Origin: Protostelium mycophagum
Lineage: Eukaryota > Evosea > Variosea > Protosteliida > Protosteliaceae
Assembly: GCA_002081555.1 (NCBI GenBank)
Contig: MZNV01001420.1
Span: 1 to 43,639, forward strand
DNA length: 43,639 nucleotides
Reading direction: 5' to 3'
Positions within the stretch are counted from its first letter, which is position 1. Each line of letters opens with the position of its first letter. The translations under genes were made by a program, and so were the position numbers. Of this stretch, positions 20,332-32,569 are shown piece by piece. The notes beneath the pieces were generated by a model that saw nothing but the letters and a program-made list of their open reading frames with translations, had not been told where the DNA came from and ran no database searches.

Positions 20332-22466
20332 ACACTGCTGCATTCCCGTCGTCACCAGCAGTCACCAAATGATCGCCTGTGATCTCTATACATCTCACAG
20401 CGTGTTCGTTGGCTCCAAGTCCATAAAGACATCTTCCCGTCATCATGTCATGCACCTAATGAGGTCAAATTACAGTTCATTGCATTCAAATTACGTACCA
20501 GAAGCCATCCGTTACCACCGCCTGAAAAACACAGCCGATCCGCAACTTTTAAGCTGTATATGAAGTCTTTATGGTCGTCCATTTGATATAATGCTTCAAA
20601 ATTACGACGAGGGTCCAGAACCTGAGGCCATAAATTTCTCTTTTGAACAAAGAATAAAAATGAAGCTTATTAACGGTCTAAAGAACAAGAATGGGCATCG
20701 TCCCAAAGTTGGATGAGAAATTACCTTTAGTTTTCTGTCTGCGCCAGCAGATACAAGCGTTCTGGTTGCGAGTGAATGGTCCAGCCCATTTACAGCACCA
20801 CCAGGGTGAGCCATGGAGCTGTAAAGCTCATCCCCACTCCTCAAGTCCCAAACACGAATCTCTCCATCCTATGACTCGTGAGATAATGAGTGACAGATCT
20901 GGCGCACCAATGAGCCTGTGATGGCCACATTTTGTTCTGCAATCAGGTCCATGGAACTGATCTGTTTCTTGTGTCCTCTCAAAGTGACTCTACTTGTCGT
21001 TGTCTCTAAATCCTAAGACAATTAATCAAGATGTGAGTGACAGAGAAGCAAAAGAGCCCACCCAAACAATGGCAACTCCTCCTCTATCCCCGCTCAGCAC
21101 TGAGTCGCCTTCCCATTTCATGTGCATCACGGCTTCTTTATGCCCTTTCATTACCCCTGCCGACTTGGCCCTCTGAAGGTCATACACGATCAATGTCTTG
21201 TCGTAAGACCCTGAGACTCCAAGACGATTGTTATCCCCCGCCAACACGCAAGACACCGAGGCACTTGTTGATTTGTCATCCAATAGAAAACAGAGGGAAT
21301 GAAGATTTACAGTGCGTGAATCGGACAAAATTTGTCGAATAATCATGAGACTCACGTGTGCCCCAATAGATCCGAACATTGCACTAGTTTTGGGTGCCAC
21401 AAGCAGATCTTACTGTCCATACCACCCGACAGAATCTGCCCATTTGGTAGATAGTCCACGCAAGTGACCCACTCGTGATGACCTGAGAACTTTTCTCAGA
21501 ATTTTGAAAAGTCTCAAAGACCGCCGAAACCTGTACATACCATATCTGGACGAAATCAGAAGTTGAAAAGGCAAATTCAATGAAAGAGGTACCTCTTGTT
21601 GTACAGCTCTCTTATCATTTTCCCAGTTTCTACATTAAATACCTAAAAGTCGTTTAAAAAAATTCTCGATTTTTTACACACCTTCAAGCCATGATCAGCA
21701 CTTCCAATCACGCAATCTTTTCCGTGTACACTCATACATAAAATCTTTTCAAATTCAGTTAAAAATCCATCAATTATTAAAAAAGATGGCCGAAAATGAA
21801 AATCATTTTGAAAATTCACATTTCTGTCGGAGGAATCAAATAATCTTCCTGACTTGTTTGTGGGTCCTGAGAACCAACCAGATCCCAGAGCACCCTCATA
21901 ACCTCTTAGACTACGTATGTGACCATCCACATTTTGGGTTTGTTGGTAAGGTGGCGGCGCTTCCTTCTTTGAGTGGAGGGCGTTAAGCCTTGTTCTGGGC
22001 GAAACTCTATCCTTTTCTTTCTGGAATGCATGAGTCATTCGATAAGTCATGAAAAACTAACTTTCTGTGGTGATGACTGATCTTCTGTTCTGATTTGCTG
22101 CCGTGATTGTGCTGCGGGTGCTGCCTTCGAGATTGTGCTAGGATCAGTGATGTTTGAGACACTGAGCGAGCTTTTTGAAGGTGCTCTATTGTGTATGGAC
22201 GGTTTTGGTATTCGAGAAGGTTGTGGTTTGGGGTCTGGATCAGTCTTCATGATCAGCGGAGGTGTTGCTGGGGAATTTCTGCTGTATGAGGTTCTTGAGA
22301 CTGGTGTTTTCTCCACGTTGACTTGATCTGTTTCTCCTGATCCATTTTGTAAAGATTTGCTGAAATTCGAGATCGATTCTTGAGAAGCGGCCGCAGTAAT
22401 TGGCCTCGCAGGGTATTTTGATTTCAACAGCTTTAATTTATTAACGGAAGGAGTTGTATCTGTCAT
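20318..22466 (-). CDS. WD40-repeat protein with disordered N-terminus
   Basis: From ATG 22466 (MTDTTPSVNKLKLLKSKYPA) about 140 residues are Ser/Pro/Thr-rich and disordered. A single propeller follows, with blades recognisable in order: CMSVHGKDCVIGSADHGLKV; HHEWVTCVDYLPNGQILSGG with SKICLW; LGVSGSYDKTLIVYDLQ; GHKEAVMHMKWEGDSVLSGD with GVAIVWDLE; GHKKQISSMDLIAEQNVAIT with GEIRVWDLR; HPGGAVNGLDHSLATRTLVS with DRKLKV; DHKDFIYSLKVADRLCFSGG; and HAVRCIEITGDHLVTAGDDG, ending AVYDFV. GH and WD dipeptides sit at the expected spacing. The family could not be named. It is divergently arranged with CLUAP1 (147 bases between start codons), so a flagellar role is a reasonable guess but not shown. Confidence 0.8.
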
Positions 22467-22613
22467 TAGAAGCTGGAAATGACAAATGAACCGCCATTTT
22501 TTGAAAAACAAAATCGACGAACTACAACGTGGTAAAGGAGGACTAAAAATAGCTGGAAGGAAACGGACAGCTGATCGCACAGCTTCCTTGTGGATTTTCT
22601 TGCATAACAGAAG
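22467..22613. promoter_or_regulatory. Probable bidirectional promoter, WD40 gene / CLUAP1
   Basis: Only 147 bases separate the two divergent start codons, so both genes must be driven from this spacer or from overlapping 5' regions. No TATA box or recognisable RFX (ciliary gene) X-box was found by eye. Confidence 0.45.
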
Positions 22614-24234
22614 ATGTCTTATCGAGAACTAAGGAGTGAGATCGTGTGTCATCAGATATGAAATACTGATTCGACCAGACATTTCAGAGATCCTGCGATC
22701 TTTAGGTTATGCCAGGCATGTATCGATGGAGTCGTTTAGAAATCCAAATTTCGATTTAGTAGCAGACATTCTGTTTTGGTTGGTGCGACGATTCGACGCC
22801 AACTGCAACATCCCCTTTGAAATCTCAACAGAGCAGGTGGGATTTATTCCCACTCAAGACACTAAAGACTCTTAGGAGAGAGTTGCCTTCTTAAAATTAG
22901 TCTCACAGACGATGGTGAGTGCAATCCAGCTGTCGTGTCAATCTGATAATCTACAGTATGATAAAGCAAGGATTAAATTGAGCATGAAGAAATTGTACAG
23001 CGCTGACGGATATGCCGTCAAAGAACTTCTGAAGATATCCACACTGTTATATAATGCAATGAGAAAGAATGTATTCGAGGAAACTGTAAGATGGATCTTG
23101 TGTTGTCGATCTGCGACTCACATAAAAAAGGACAGAATGGAGGTCGAATTCAGCCTCGCCAACAAGATCGCAGATCTGAAAGCAACACGACAGACTGCCA
23201 CAGAGATCACAAGCACAGGAGCGAGTGTCTTCGAGCTTCTCGGATCAGAAGTTGAGCTTCGGGTGAGTCTTGTCTTTTGACGGTGTTTGTCTGACATCAT
23301 GGCAGGAGGCCAGAACAAAATGTGTGGCCCGACCTTTGGATAATGATGACGTAGAAGCCAGTTTGCGAAACACGATCAGACAGATGAACGATAATATAGA
23401 GTCCACACGGTACAAATTGGACAACCTCGGTGCTGATGAAGCCAATTTGAAGAGTAAAATCGAGAAGAAGAGGGGAGATTTAGAGCGAAATCAGAACCGT
23501 TTCAAAGCTTTACAAGGAGTGAGGTGGGCTTGTGCATCAATATTCGATTTAAAACCGCTGATTCCAAAAGGCCAGCTTTCATGGACGAATACGACAGAAT
23601 TGAAATTGAGTTGCAAAAACAGGTGAGTAATTAATACTTTTTCAGATGACTATGTATGGCAAAGCCGCTTTCAACAACAACTGTTGTACTCGTCTGTGAC
23701 AATCTCCAAAGATTGGCCATGTTATTAAATTCCACAGTACAAAATATACCTCGACAAGTTTAGAAACTTGGAATACCTTGAGAACGAGCTTGAACAATAC
23801 AACCGCTCAGAACAAGAGAAATTCGAAGAGTCACAGAAGGTGAGAACATCTTCTAAACTTAGATTATTGATCATTCAAGGCTCTCAAAAAACTCCGCGCC
23901 AAAAGCGACGGATTCGACGGTGGCAGAGGTCGTGACCGTAACGCGGGGACTGATGAAGAGGGTGAAGATGACGACATGGAACCAGAAGGTGAGTTCAAAT
24001 CGATTGTCCTGTAGCTCCTGCAAATTCGTGTTTCACGGAAAAATCGTGATTTTGCTGCGACAAATCATGGGAAAGTGAGCGACTCATCCCAAAACAGACG
24101 ACGACGAATTGGGCGAAGACCAAATAGACGATGGAGGATTCTCGGGTGGCTCAGAACAAGATGATCTTTCCGATGCTGGAGGAGATGTTCTCGATGATGA
24201 GGATGAGCCAAGTGATAATGACAATGACTTTTAA
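22614..24234 (+). CDS. CLUAP1: Intraflagellar transport protein IFT38 (CLUAP1/qilin/DYF-3)
   Basis: Exon 1 is MSYRELR plus a split Asn codon. A 43-nt intron (GTGAGATCG...GACCAG) restores NISEILRSLGYARHVSMESF, then RNPNFDLVADILFWLVRRFD and CNIPFEISTEQ. The next exon, ERVAFLKLVSQTM, is joined to YDKARIKLSMKKLYSADGYA and VKELLKISTLLYNAMRKN. These are the diagnostic calponin-like N-terminal segments of CLUAP1. Coiled-coil exons follow (LANKIADLKATRQTATEITS; NTIRQMNDNIESTRYKLDNL; PAFMDEYDRIEIELQKQ; YKIYLDKFRNLEYLENELEQ). It ends with a Gly/Asp/Glu-rich acidic tail (EDEPSDNDNDF, stop 24232-24234). IFT38 is an IFT-B complex subunit that links IFT-B to kinesin-2 and is needed to build cilia. It shows that this organism has, or recently had, a flagellated stage. 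Confidence 0.95.
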
Positions 24235-24563
24235 ATAAGGTTGAGTTCTGTTGATAATTGATTTCTTTGTTGTTTTTTAAAAATTAATCTATCATCATAT
24301 CCAGCTTTGCGATGTTGTAGATGATTAGAGGTGTTTGCTTGTGTTCCTGAAAATGTTTCGCCAAACCGCTACACAAGTGTCACCAGCTGCCATTTGCCTA
24401 ACACACGAACTTCCGACATCTTAAGAACCTCCTGGAGGGAGCATTCGATTTCACGTCACAAACAACCAGGTGGTGGTAAATCATCAAAAATAAAAAAATA
24501 CATAAATCTAGGTGTAGATGAATAATTCATACGTAGAATGGAGGATGATCACATGCTTTTTCG
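24235..24563. other. Spacer with an unplaced short coding-like stretch
   Basis: A 3' flank is followed by a short frame from ATG 24353 (MFRQTATQ) with an intron-like segment (GTGTCACC...CTAAC...CTTAAG) leading to NLLEGAFDFTSQTT. Splice consensus is good but the product is tiny and no onward frame was found. It may be an upstream exon or untranslated leader of the next gene, or a short noncoding transcript. Confidence 0.25.
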
Positions 24564-27500
24564 ATGTTGAGAAGATGCGCAGTTGGAGCGCGTTTCTCTG
24601 CGAATAAGTCTGCGCACAGGACATACCAATCCACAAGAACATCTCACAGCAATGTCGAATCCATAACACACCCGAAATCGGTGAGATCACTTCAAATAAT
24701 CGCTTGAATTCATTTATTTAGACAATCCCTCCTCAAATTAATCGAAAGCCTATTGTATACAAGATTGAAGAACTCAAACAAAGTCCTCCCAATGCGATCA
24801 AGTTGGCAGACACTCTGAGAGACTGGATCGCTTCTGGTGATCTCTCTCGGACGACACAAGCGAAGATCATGGAACAGGTAACCTCTCTACCAAAAGGTTC
24901 GTCTCCCCAATGACATTCAATGGAGTTTGATCAAACTGCAGGCATGTTGATACCCGAAGACTTGTATCGAGCTCTCTTCGCTCATTTGAGCGACATAGGA
25001 TCGGTACATCTGCAGGAATTATTCAAATTTAAATTAGAAAGAGGCGGACAGGCCTCCCCTTTCGAGTTTATGTGGTCCGTGTTTTCTTTCATTTGAACAT
25101 TTATTTCTATTTTTAAAACCAAAGATACCATGATGTCATGAAAAATCTTGAGATATCTTACACTCGGAATTGAAGAATGACTCGATGTAGTGTGGCAAAT
25201 AATCCTCAATCTATTTTCACAAAAATAAAACAAAAAGACCTCAGGAACGATATCAAAACAGAAGGGGAGATACGCATCTACATTAAGAATGCGGCTACCT
25301 CGTGAGTACATTCAGAATTGCGTGATGTTGTACAAATATTCACAACAAAAAACACCGCATCGCGCACAACATGCTCCTGTCAATGAGACTTGAGATTTGA
25401 GATATCGTAATGATGACAATGCCAACAGTGACCAAGAAGTGAGAGATATCTTAAGAGAAGAACAAGACAAAATGACCCTGAAAAGTGTGGAGAAATTTCT
25501 CGCACTGCAGAAAGGCACACCACACAGGACGATCTTGAGAGAATTTTCCCGGAAAATTCTCGACAAAGAATTCGACAAGATTGTAGAACGAGCAAAAAAC
25601 GGAACAACAAATGAGGTGCAGATTTAATTTAATAATTTAATCTTAAAATTTGAAGTTCTTCAACTTTTTTTTAATATTATGTGAGTTTTGTTATATTTTT
25701 TCAATTTTAAATAGGTCATCAGAAAATTGGAGGAAATATCGCGTAGCATCAGATCGGATGTCGAACTGGTGGAGCGACTTCATTTCACCAAAAAGGTCAG
25801 TTCAAATTTCGAAAACCGATTTTCGCGCCTTTTAGATGATCTGACCGTTGTAGATCAACGATTTTCTTCAAAGAATTGATTTGAAGCCAAGTGAATACCT
25901 GAACGCGCTTAACTTAAGAACATATTTACAGTGCGATATGACTATGGAGGCTGAAAAGATTCTCCAACAGACACCGAAGTTTTGGGACGCGCTGCCTGCC
26001 GAAGACAAATTGGGACACATCAAGGTTTGTTATAAATCGTCTCAATGCGATGTGTCTCGTTGTAGATAGAATTGTAGACAACACAATCTGCGCAGTAACA
26101 ATATGTTAAAGAAGGCATGACTACATCGAGATCTGAAAAATGCGCAGGAGATCGCTGCGAAGATGCGAGGAAGAGAGTTCTTAGAACATGTTCTGAACTA
26201 TAAAGAGAGATATGTTCACGACTTGTTCATGCGCGATATTGTAGTCGAGCACATCCTCCCCGTCAATAAGGTGACGAATTCTCTCAGAATCTTCGTCTTG
26301 TACGTGTGCACTACCGAGAAATTCACGTGAAATTACCGTGACCTGTCGGTGAAAAAAATTGAAGATATTTACAAAGACAGATAGAATATCCCAAAGTGAA
26401 TAGAGAGGAAATGGAAGAGCTCCTTAAGATCGCTATCGGCCACTCCAAGACATTTGTACATATTTTATTTTATTTATCAATATTTTGGTCTGTCTGACTA
26501 ATGAAAACAGAATCCCGAGCCGTTTTTCACTTTTAGATTGAATAGGATGAGAACACTGGCAGGTGATCTTTCAAGGGCCCAAAACACCGGTAACATATTT
26601 GAAATGAATCATACCCATAATGATTCCATCATTTTCGAGACATCTGTACTTTTCGAGTATCTGATTATGGTTTGAATTCATGACTGACCTTTCTCTTAGC
26701 GAAGGAGGATGTGACTACGATTGACATGTTGATACCGTATCACAATGTATCCATTGACCACAGAAATACGGTCGCAGCGACACTCCGAAAAACCAGCAGA
26801 GAAGACAAAATGAAACACTTGGGGTGAGTATCTAAAATAATTACACGTTACCAAGTCACGTTCGTAACCGCGGAATTTCACGTTTAAATTTGTGAAATAC
26901 AGACAAAGGTTTATCAAATTCCCGAAAATCAAAATAAATCTTCACAATGAGATTCGGAAGTTATATCTTCTGAATCTCTGCAGAGAGTTGATGAGGGCTG
27001 GACTGGTCAATTCAAACGAAGCTGCCTCATTGTATTTCGAGAAAAACGACTCTGAACCGCCTGCCAGTCTGTACAGAGATTTTCTGTCAGCGATGACACG
27101 AGGCCATGAGAACACCGAGTGAGTTTTCAAAGAAATTTCGAATCTACGATGGAAACAAAAATATGTTTCATAGAAACACTGAAAACAATAGTGAAATCCT
27201 ATATTTCGCCCAAAGTATCAAAGATATCAACCTGGAAGAGTTTAGTAACACCATCAAGGCGGTGTCACTCAGCAGAAACCCATCAAAAGCTGGTATGTCA
27301 AGTTAAAGTTGTCGCAGTGTTTTTCAACTTGCTGCGGCTCTGCCGCATTCTATTATTAATCAACTGGTGGATTCTGCAGACAAGACAATATCAGCCCAAA
27401 GTTGTGAAAAAAGTTCTGACACATGAAAGTCGAATGGCTGCTTACAGTCACCAAACAAAATCCAGAATGGATGCGTCTCAACCGCCCACACGCAAACGAA

Positions 27501-27770
27501 ATATTTGTACGCCTGTCAAACGATGAGATGGACTGTGAGAACGCGGTGAAATTGTTTGAAGCCCATTATGATATCTTGGATGATGACGTGGCAGTACAGT
27601 GAGTCACGAAAATGATTAAAATGGGTGTTGACCGCATCAGAATGCTGGGAAGAATGATGCAAAAGCGAGAAAATTTTGGTCTTGTGGACCGAATGTGCGC
27701 GGCAATAGAGAAGAAGAGAGGTGGATCCGAACTGAAGGCACAGCACCTGTGGTCGGACCTTTTTGGCTGA
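24564..27770 (+). CDS. Mitochondrial helical protein, unidentified (many exons)
   Basis: The start is placed at ATG 24564 because it gives a classic mitochondrial presequence with no acidic residue in the first 30 residues (MLRRCAVGARFSANKSAHRT, then YQSTRTSHSN). The first intron then joins in phase to TIPPQINRKPIVYKIEELKQ. The following exons encode mostly amphipathic helices: AIKLADTLRDWIASGDLSRT, LIPEDLYRALFAHLSDIGSV, MTLKSVEKFLALQKGTPHRT, LKPSEYLNALNLRTYLQCDM, EFLEHVLNYKERYVHDLFMR, LRKTSREDKMKHLG, ASLYFEKNDSEPPASLYRDF, NAVKLFEAHYDILDDDVAVQ and a last exon MLGRMMQKRENFGLVDRMCA ... HLWSDLFG, stop 27768-27770. Helix pairs of about 35 residues suggest a PPR-like or other helical-repeat organelle RNA factor. 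This is inference; no repeat consensus was confirmed. Several internal splice sites are approximate. Confidence 0.55.
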
Positions 27771-27991
27771 TATTGATAAATAATGTCCTACTTTTCTTAT
27801 TATTAAGATCAAAGTTTAATCCCCTTAACTCATCATGATAACTTGGAAACAAACAGATAGATCAAAGGTAATTGACAAACACACGCTGTGTGAAAATCTA
27901 TGTTCTGGTGTCCTTCAGAAGGTACATCTACAACGATTTATTTCTTTTAATTCGCATCAGGAAGACACCATCTTATCTTCACAACTCCAGG

Positions 27992-30317
27992 ATGAATCTC
28001 CACGGAAGCAACACAAACCTCCTGGCAGATTCAGATGATCTGAACGCCCTTCGCGAGGCTGCTAGCGTATCTACTTATGAAGATCAGCTCAGACAAACAG
28101 AGGAGAAGATCATCGGACAGACTATCCCTTGGGAGGGGTACCAAAGAGCCAACCTCATCCAAGAGAAAGAACAGGAACTTATAAAGAATTATGATAAGAA
28201 ATCTCCCGAGGCCAGAGTAGTCATCTTCCAAAAGGTAGAGCTCCTTCCTCTCGATGTTGACGTCTTATCACCCTTCAGGAAGGAGATGTCTACGCTGAGC
28301 TCTTCATGAATCTTTTGGTCAAGATCAACAAGGCCGAAACTCTCAAGTATCTCCTCACTCTCATCGAGCAGATATTCAAGGGTCAGTCGCCCTACAACTT
28401 CATCTTCTGAGAAATAACAGACTATCCACCTGCCATCCAGCACTTCTTGAGGTTGTCCTCTGATCTGAACGCCTCTTACCCTTACGAACCTCTCTTAAGA
28501 ATATTGAGCAGAAGTGGCGGTGACTGGTACACCAACGCTAAGGCCAGTTACATTCTCGCCTGTTTGATGGGGTATTATCTAGGTCTCTTATTTCCCTCTG
28601 ATCATCCACAGAAAATCTGGTGTCGTGGATGCCGACAGCGTGAAGACTTTTTGCAACTGGTTGAGAGACAACCTCAAGAAGAATGATGAGAAGGAAGTCA
28701 ATAATGCAGTCGCTGCTTCCATGAAATTCTTGAACAATGAGAGATACAGATCCGTCTTCTCTGCAGAGGATACCCTGGGCAGTCTCTCCAGCCTTCTCAA
28801 AACAAAGACGAAGAACATGCAGCTCTTGTACCAGGTAAATCAAGCGCATCCGCGGCTCAGAGCGTTAAAGCTCTTTACTCTAACTATGTGTCATCTCAAG
28901 TGCAGAGCACCACGGACATGTCTGAATGTGTATATTCATTCTTACGGCACAGCTACTATTTTTATTGCATGCTTCAACGATCTTAACGCTTCCGCGGAGA
29001 TCCTCTACGGCGAAAACTTGGATTTAGAGGTTCATGTTACTCATCATGAAAGGTGATCTACTGCTTGTGGCTTCTGTCTTTCAACTCAAAAGTGGCACTC
29101 AACATTTCTGAGACCAAGTTGGTACCAAATCTCGTAGAGATTTTCAGAATTTCTCTCGGACAGAGAGAGAAGGTCACCCGTATGGCTGTTGCTACACTCA
29201 GAGTAATTCTTTCATGACTGATCATCTCATCATCCTGGCATAAGAGCAGCAGTTTGCATGTATTTATGCTGCACTGCAGCATTTGAAATGCTTCTAGACC
29301 GGAGAAGACAGACAGACTGCCATGTTTTCAACTGTTGTAGATACATTCAACTTTATTTGTGGCGAGATGTTATATAATAACACGACACAGAATCTTTTGG
29401 ATATTAGCAACAACAACGAGCAGATGATCACATACGGAATCGTTAAGCCCTTGGAAAGCGCAACAGCCAGAGCCTGGGCAGACGACGACATCAAGGCTGA
29501 CCTCGCCTACATCAACGAGAAGTTGGAGAGAGACATCGCCGCTCTCAGGTATCTTCTTTTGTTTGGAACTTTTGGCTTTTCTTTTCGGTGGTGGCTCTGC
29601 CACACAACCTGGTGTCAATAAATCCGGATATATTTATATGTGGGATTAAAAGAATAAAAATAACATAATACAGTGGATTCGACTTTTACAAGCAGGAAGT
29701 GATGTCCGGAAACCTCACGTGGAGCACTGTACACAAGTCCGAGAAGTTTTGGAGAGAGAATTCCCACCGCTTGGAAGAGAATGACCATAATTTGTTGATG
29801 TAATCATCAGGAATATTTATATTTTATATTGCCGCTTCTGCCTGCAGCTTTGCTGCACCGTTTTGTGAAGGAAACACCTTTGAACACCAAAAATATATTT
29901 TGCTGCAGAAGACAGGCAGTCAAGAGAACAAAACGTTCTACAGAGTTGTAGAACAATGCAGCAGAGCTGCGTTATCCCGAGGCACCTGGCAAAGATGTTA
30001 CCGTTGATTATACAAGTATTTATTGATATAGGGTTCTGAAGGAGTTGTTATCTTCCTCCAACCCAACAGTACAAGCCATCGCTTGCTACGACCTTGGAGA
30101 ATTCGCCCGATTCCACCCCCGCGGTAAAATGTAGGCCGATATTATATCCCAGCAAAACACTCTGACACACCACAGAATCATCCAACAGCTGGGACTGAAG
30201 ATACCGTTGATGGGACTTATGGACGACAAAGACCCTGAAGTGAAGAAGAACGCCCTCTTGGCTGTGCAGAAGCTCATGGTGACCAACTGGGAGTACATCG
30301 CCTCCGACGCAAAATGA
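27992..30317 (+). CDS. VMA13: V-type proton ATPase subunit H (Vma13)
   Basis: The first exon starts [20 protein letters not shown] and carries the family motif [20 protein letters not shown]. Then come [20 protein letters not shown] and [20 protein letters not shown], followed by [20 protein letters not shown] and [23 protein letters not shown]-like helices follow ([40 protein letters not shown]). The C-terminal domain contains [47 protein letters not shown], and [20 protein letters not shown] ending WEYIASDAK (stop 30315-30317). These last blocks are highly specific to subunit H. It is a peripheral V1 subunit that couples and, when V1 dissociates, inhibits ATP hydrolysis. Longer introns near 29560-29690 and 29790-30030 contain GCGG/CCGC or GCAG/CTGC hairpins. 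Confidence 0.93.
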
Positions 30318-30338
30318 GAGAGGAATAAAAAATACAGT

Positions 30339-31508
30339 TCAATATCTATTAGGCATTCCGAGACCTACTGCTTGTCTAAGCGCTTGAACTTGCTGTCGCG
30401 AATCAGGAGGAAGAGCTTCGATCTGCTCCGGAGTGAGGTTGATCACCGTCTGAAGCAATGCCGCTTGTTGTGCATCCATCACGCCACTGTTGTTCATCAT
30501 GGCTCCACCCATCATATTGTTGTTGTTGTAAAGACCAGCTTGAGGGTAATGCTGTCCGTATACACCCGCGGGCTGCTGCATTCCTGTTGCGGGTTGCATT
30601 GGTGTGGGCTGCAAAGTGGCAGGCTGCATTGCTGTGGGTTGTATAACTGGAGGTTGGATGGCTGCAGGTTGTGGTATGGTGGGGGGTTGCTGTACAGGGG
30701 CAACGGTAGGCTGTGGTGTGAGGGCGGGCGTCGGGATGTTGTTAGCCGCGAGGTTAGGCTGTAATAATTTCTGTACACTCTGTGGGTTTATCATTCCGAG
30801 ATTCGCTTGGGCTCTGAGCAGCGCGTAAGCCACAGAAGGCTGTTCCAATAAAATAGCTCGGACTTGTTCTGGCTTCTGCTGTGCCATCGTCTGTTGGATG
30901 TTAGTTTCTGAGAATAGGATCAGGTTCACCTTCATCTTCGCCACGAACCCGTGGATGTCTGCATTAGACATGCTGGCGAGTGCTGCATTTACTGTATCTG
31001 GCTGGATCCAATTAAACATGTCAAAAAAGGTGAAAGACTCACTGTGTTGGGTGCATTAGACATGTTGGCGATTGGAGCAGGACGAGCAGGTTGCTACATC
31101 ACGTTTTAACCAGCGTTGATTGAATAGTACTTACTTTAACAATTTTGGCAGCATTCTGCTGCCCAGTTTTCTCTTTTTCAGCAAAATCTACTCTGAGTGC
31201 TCTTCCATGAAAGTCATAATTATTAAGATTTCTCATTGCACTCAAAGCTGTTTCTGCATCCAAAAACTCGCAGAATCCATATCCTTGTGGTTTTCCATTA
31301 TCTCGATCAAAGACAAGTCTGAGGGAATTTAGACGTGATGATTTCATGATGAAGTACCTGAAAGACACAACTGGTCCAGCTCTCTCAAAAACCTCCGTGA
31401 GTTGTTGTTCTGTTGCTTCATACGGAATGTTACCGACTAAAGAGGTTATTAACGAAAATAGAAAGTGATCTCACCAAAAACAGATTTTGCAGAGCGACTG
31501 GCTGCCAT
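30339..31508 (-). CDS. Cleavage stimulation factor 64 kDa subunit (CstF-64/Rna15)
   Basis: The minus strand from ATG 31508 gives [20 protein letters not shown] across a short intron. It contains RNP2 (VFVGNIPY) and, after [37 protein letters not shown] with RNP1 (GYGFCEF) and [10 protein letters not shown]. This is a canonical N-terminal RRM. The hinge follows ([40 protein letters not shown]), then a Gln/Pro/Met-rich linker ([14 protein letters not shown]-like repeats). The C-terminal three-helix domain that contacts Pcf11 is also present ([20 protein letters not shown], ending GMPNRY). The protein binds U/GU-rich elements downstream of poly(A) sites. Its 3' end is 21 bases from the convergent V-ATPase gene's stop, so the two 3' UTRs must overlap. 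Confidence 0.95.
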
Positions 31509-31742
31509 GGCTGATCTGATCAGATGAAAAATTATTTCGCATCAAATCACATCAGATCACATGAGCCACTCAAAAGAAGTTTTTGGGATACCAGAGCCCA
31601 CATTAATTAAAATTCAAGGTGAATGAAGAGAGATAAACATGAGAGGTGAAATGATCAGCTGTATCTGGGCTTGCTTTTGGGAGTTTCCTCTTTGTGCACC
31701 TAATTAATACTTCGAGTGGATATTTAGGAGATCTTGTGTACG

Positions 31743-32517
31743 ATGGCTCGCAAGCCTTTCTTCGAGGTTACTATCATGTAAGGATGATTCAAAATTACAT
31801 TTCTAACTCAAACAGCACCCACTTATAGAGCCCAGTAAGCGTCTAAACAAAATCACATTTCTGACAATATCTAAGCCGTCGTTTTTGGATCCCTCATTGT
31901 ACATGCTGGATCCAGCGCACTCCGCTACACAAACAGACAACGTCGTAAAGGTAAACAAATGATCGTACATCTTTTTAATAATTAAAACAGAGGCAACAAA
32001 CAAAACATTGGAAGAGAGAAGAGAACGAAGATTTCCATCAGCGAGAAAGCTGAATCGTTGGGCGGCATACTCCTTATCTCTCTTTACTGTGGGGCATATT
32101 CTTGCCACAAGATTTCTGAGTGTCTTTTTTGATGAGCAGACCGACTTTCAATATGTATCGTGGGGACTCATACGTCTTCCTTACCTGATGGGCACTTATT
32201 ACGTCATCTTCTCACTATCTGGAGTGTACCACCTCCTATATTCCACTGTTTTATGTCTTAATGCATTCAACATACAAGTAAGCATGTACATTCATTCTCA
32301 CAACTGAGATGAGCAGGTTCCTAAGTGGTTAAGACCTCCACACAAGACCTTCTGGGGTTTGGTGGGATTCAGCAGCCTTTCTGTGCTTTTGGGCATCGCC
32401 GGTTTGGCTGGGAAGACCGTCAACTATATTCCAACAGACAGATTTCCATTTTACGATGCACGTCTGGCAGATTTATTCTTCTCACTTCGGTCATTCCTTC
32501 CACTCTCAACAAAATGA
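31743..32517 (+). CDS. Multi-pass mitochondrial membrane protein, Mcp1-like
   Basis: ATG 31743 starts MARKPFFE. A 50-nt intron with a TTCTAACTC branch leads to HPLIEPSKRLNKITFLTISK and DPSLYMLDPAHSATQTDNVV. The next exon, ERRERRFPSARKLNRWAAYS, enters membrane segments: LSLFTVGHILATRFLSVFF, GLIRLPYLMGTYYVIFSLSG continuing VYHLLYSTVLCLNAF, and in the last exon WGLVGFSSLSVLLGIAGLAG. It ends FLPLSTK. The pattern of a membrane helix with GH...TR, a D-x-Y stretch, and a later helix with YH matches the Mcp1/DUF1691 type of mitochondrial outer membrane protein (ERMES suppressor). It also recalls succinate dehydrogenase anchors. Treat the name as provisional. Confidence 0.45.
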
Positions 32518-32569
32518 TAGATATATCGATTTCCCATGATTCTTCACTTGTAAATCATCGATCTTCTAT

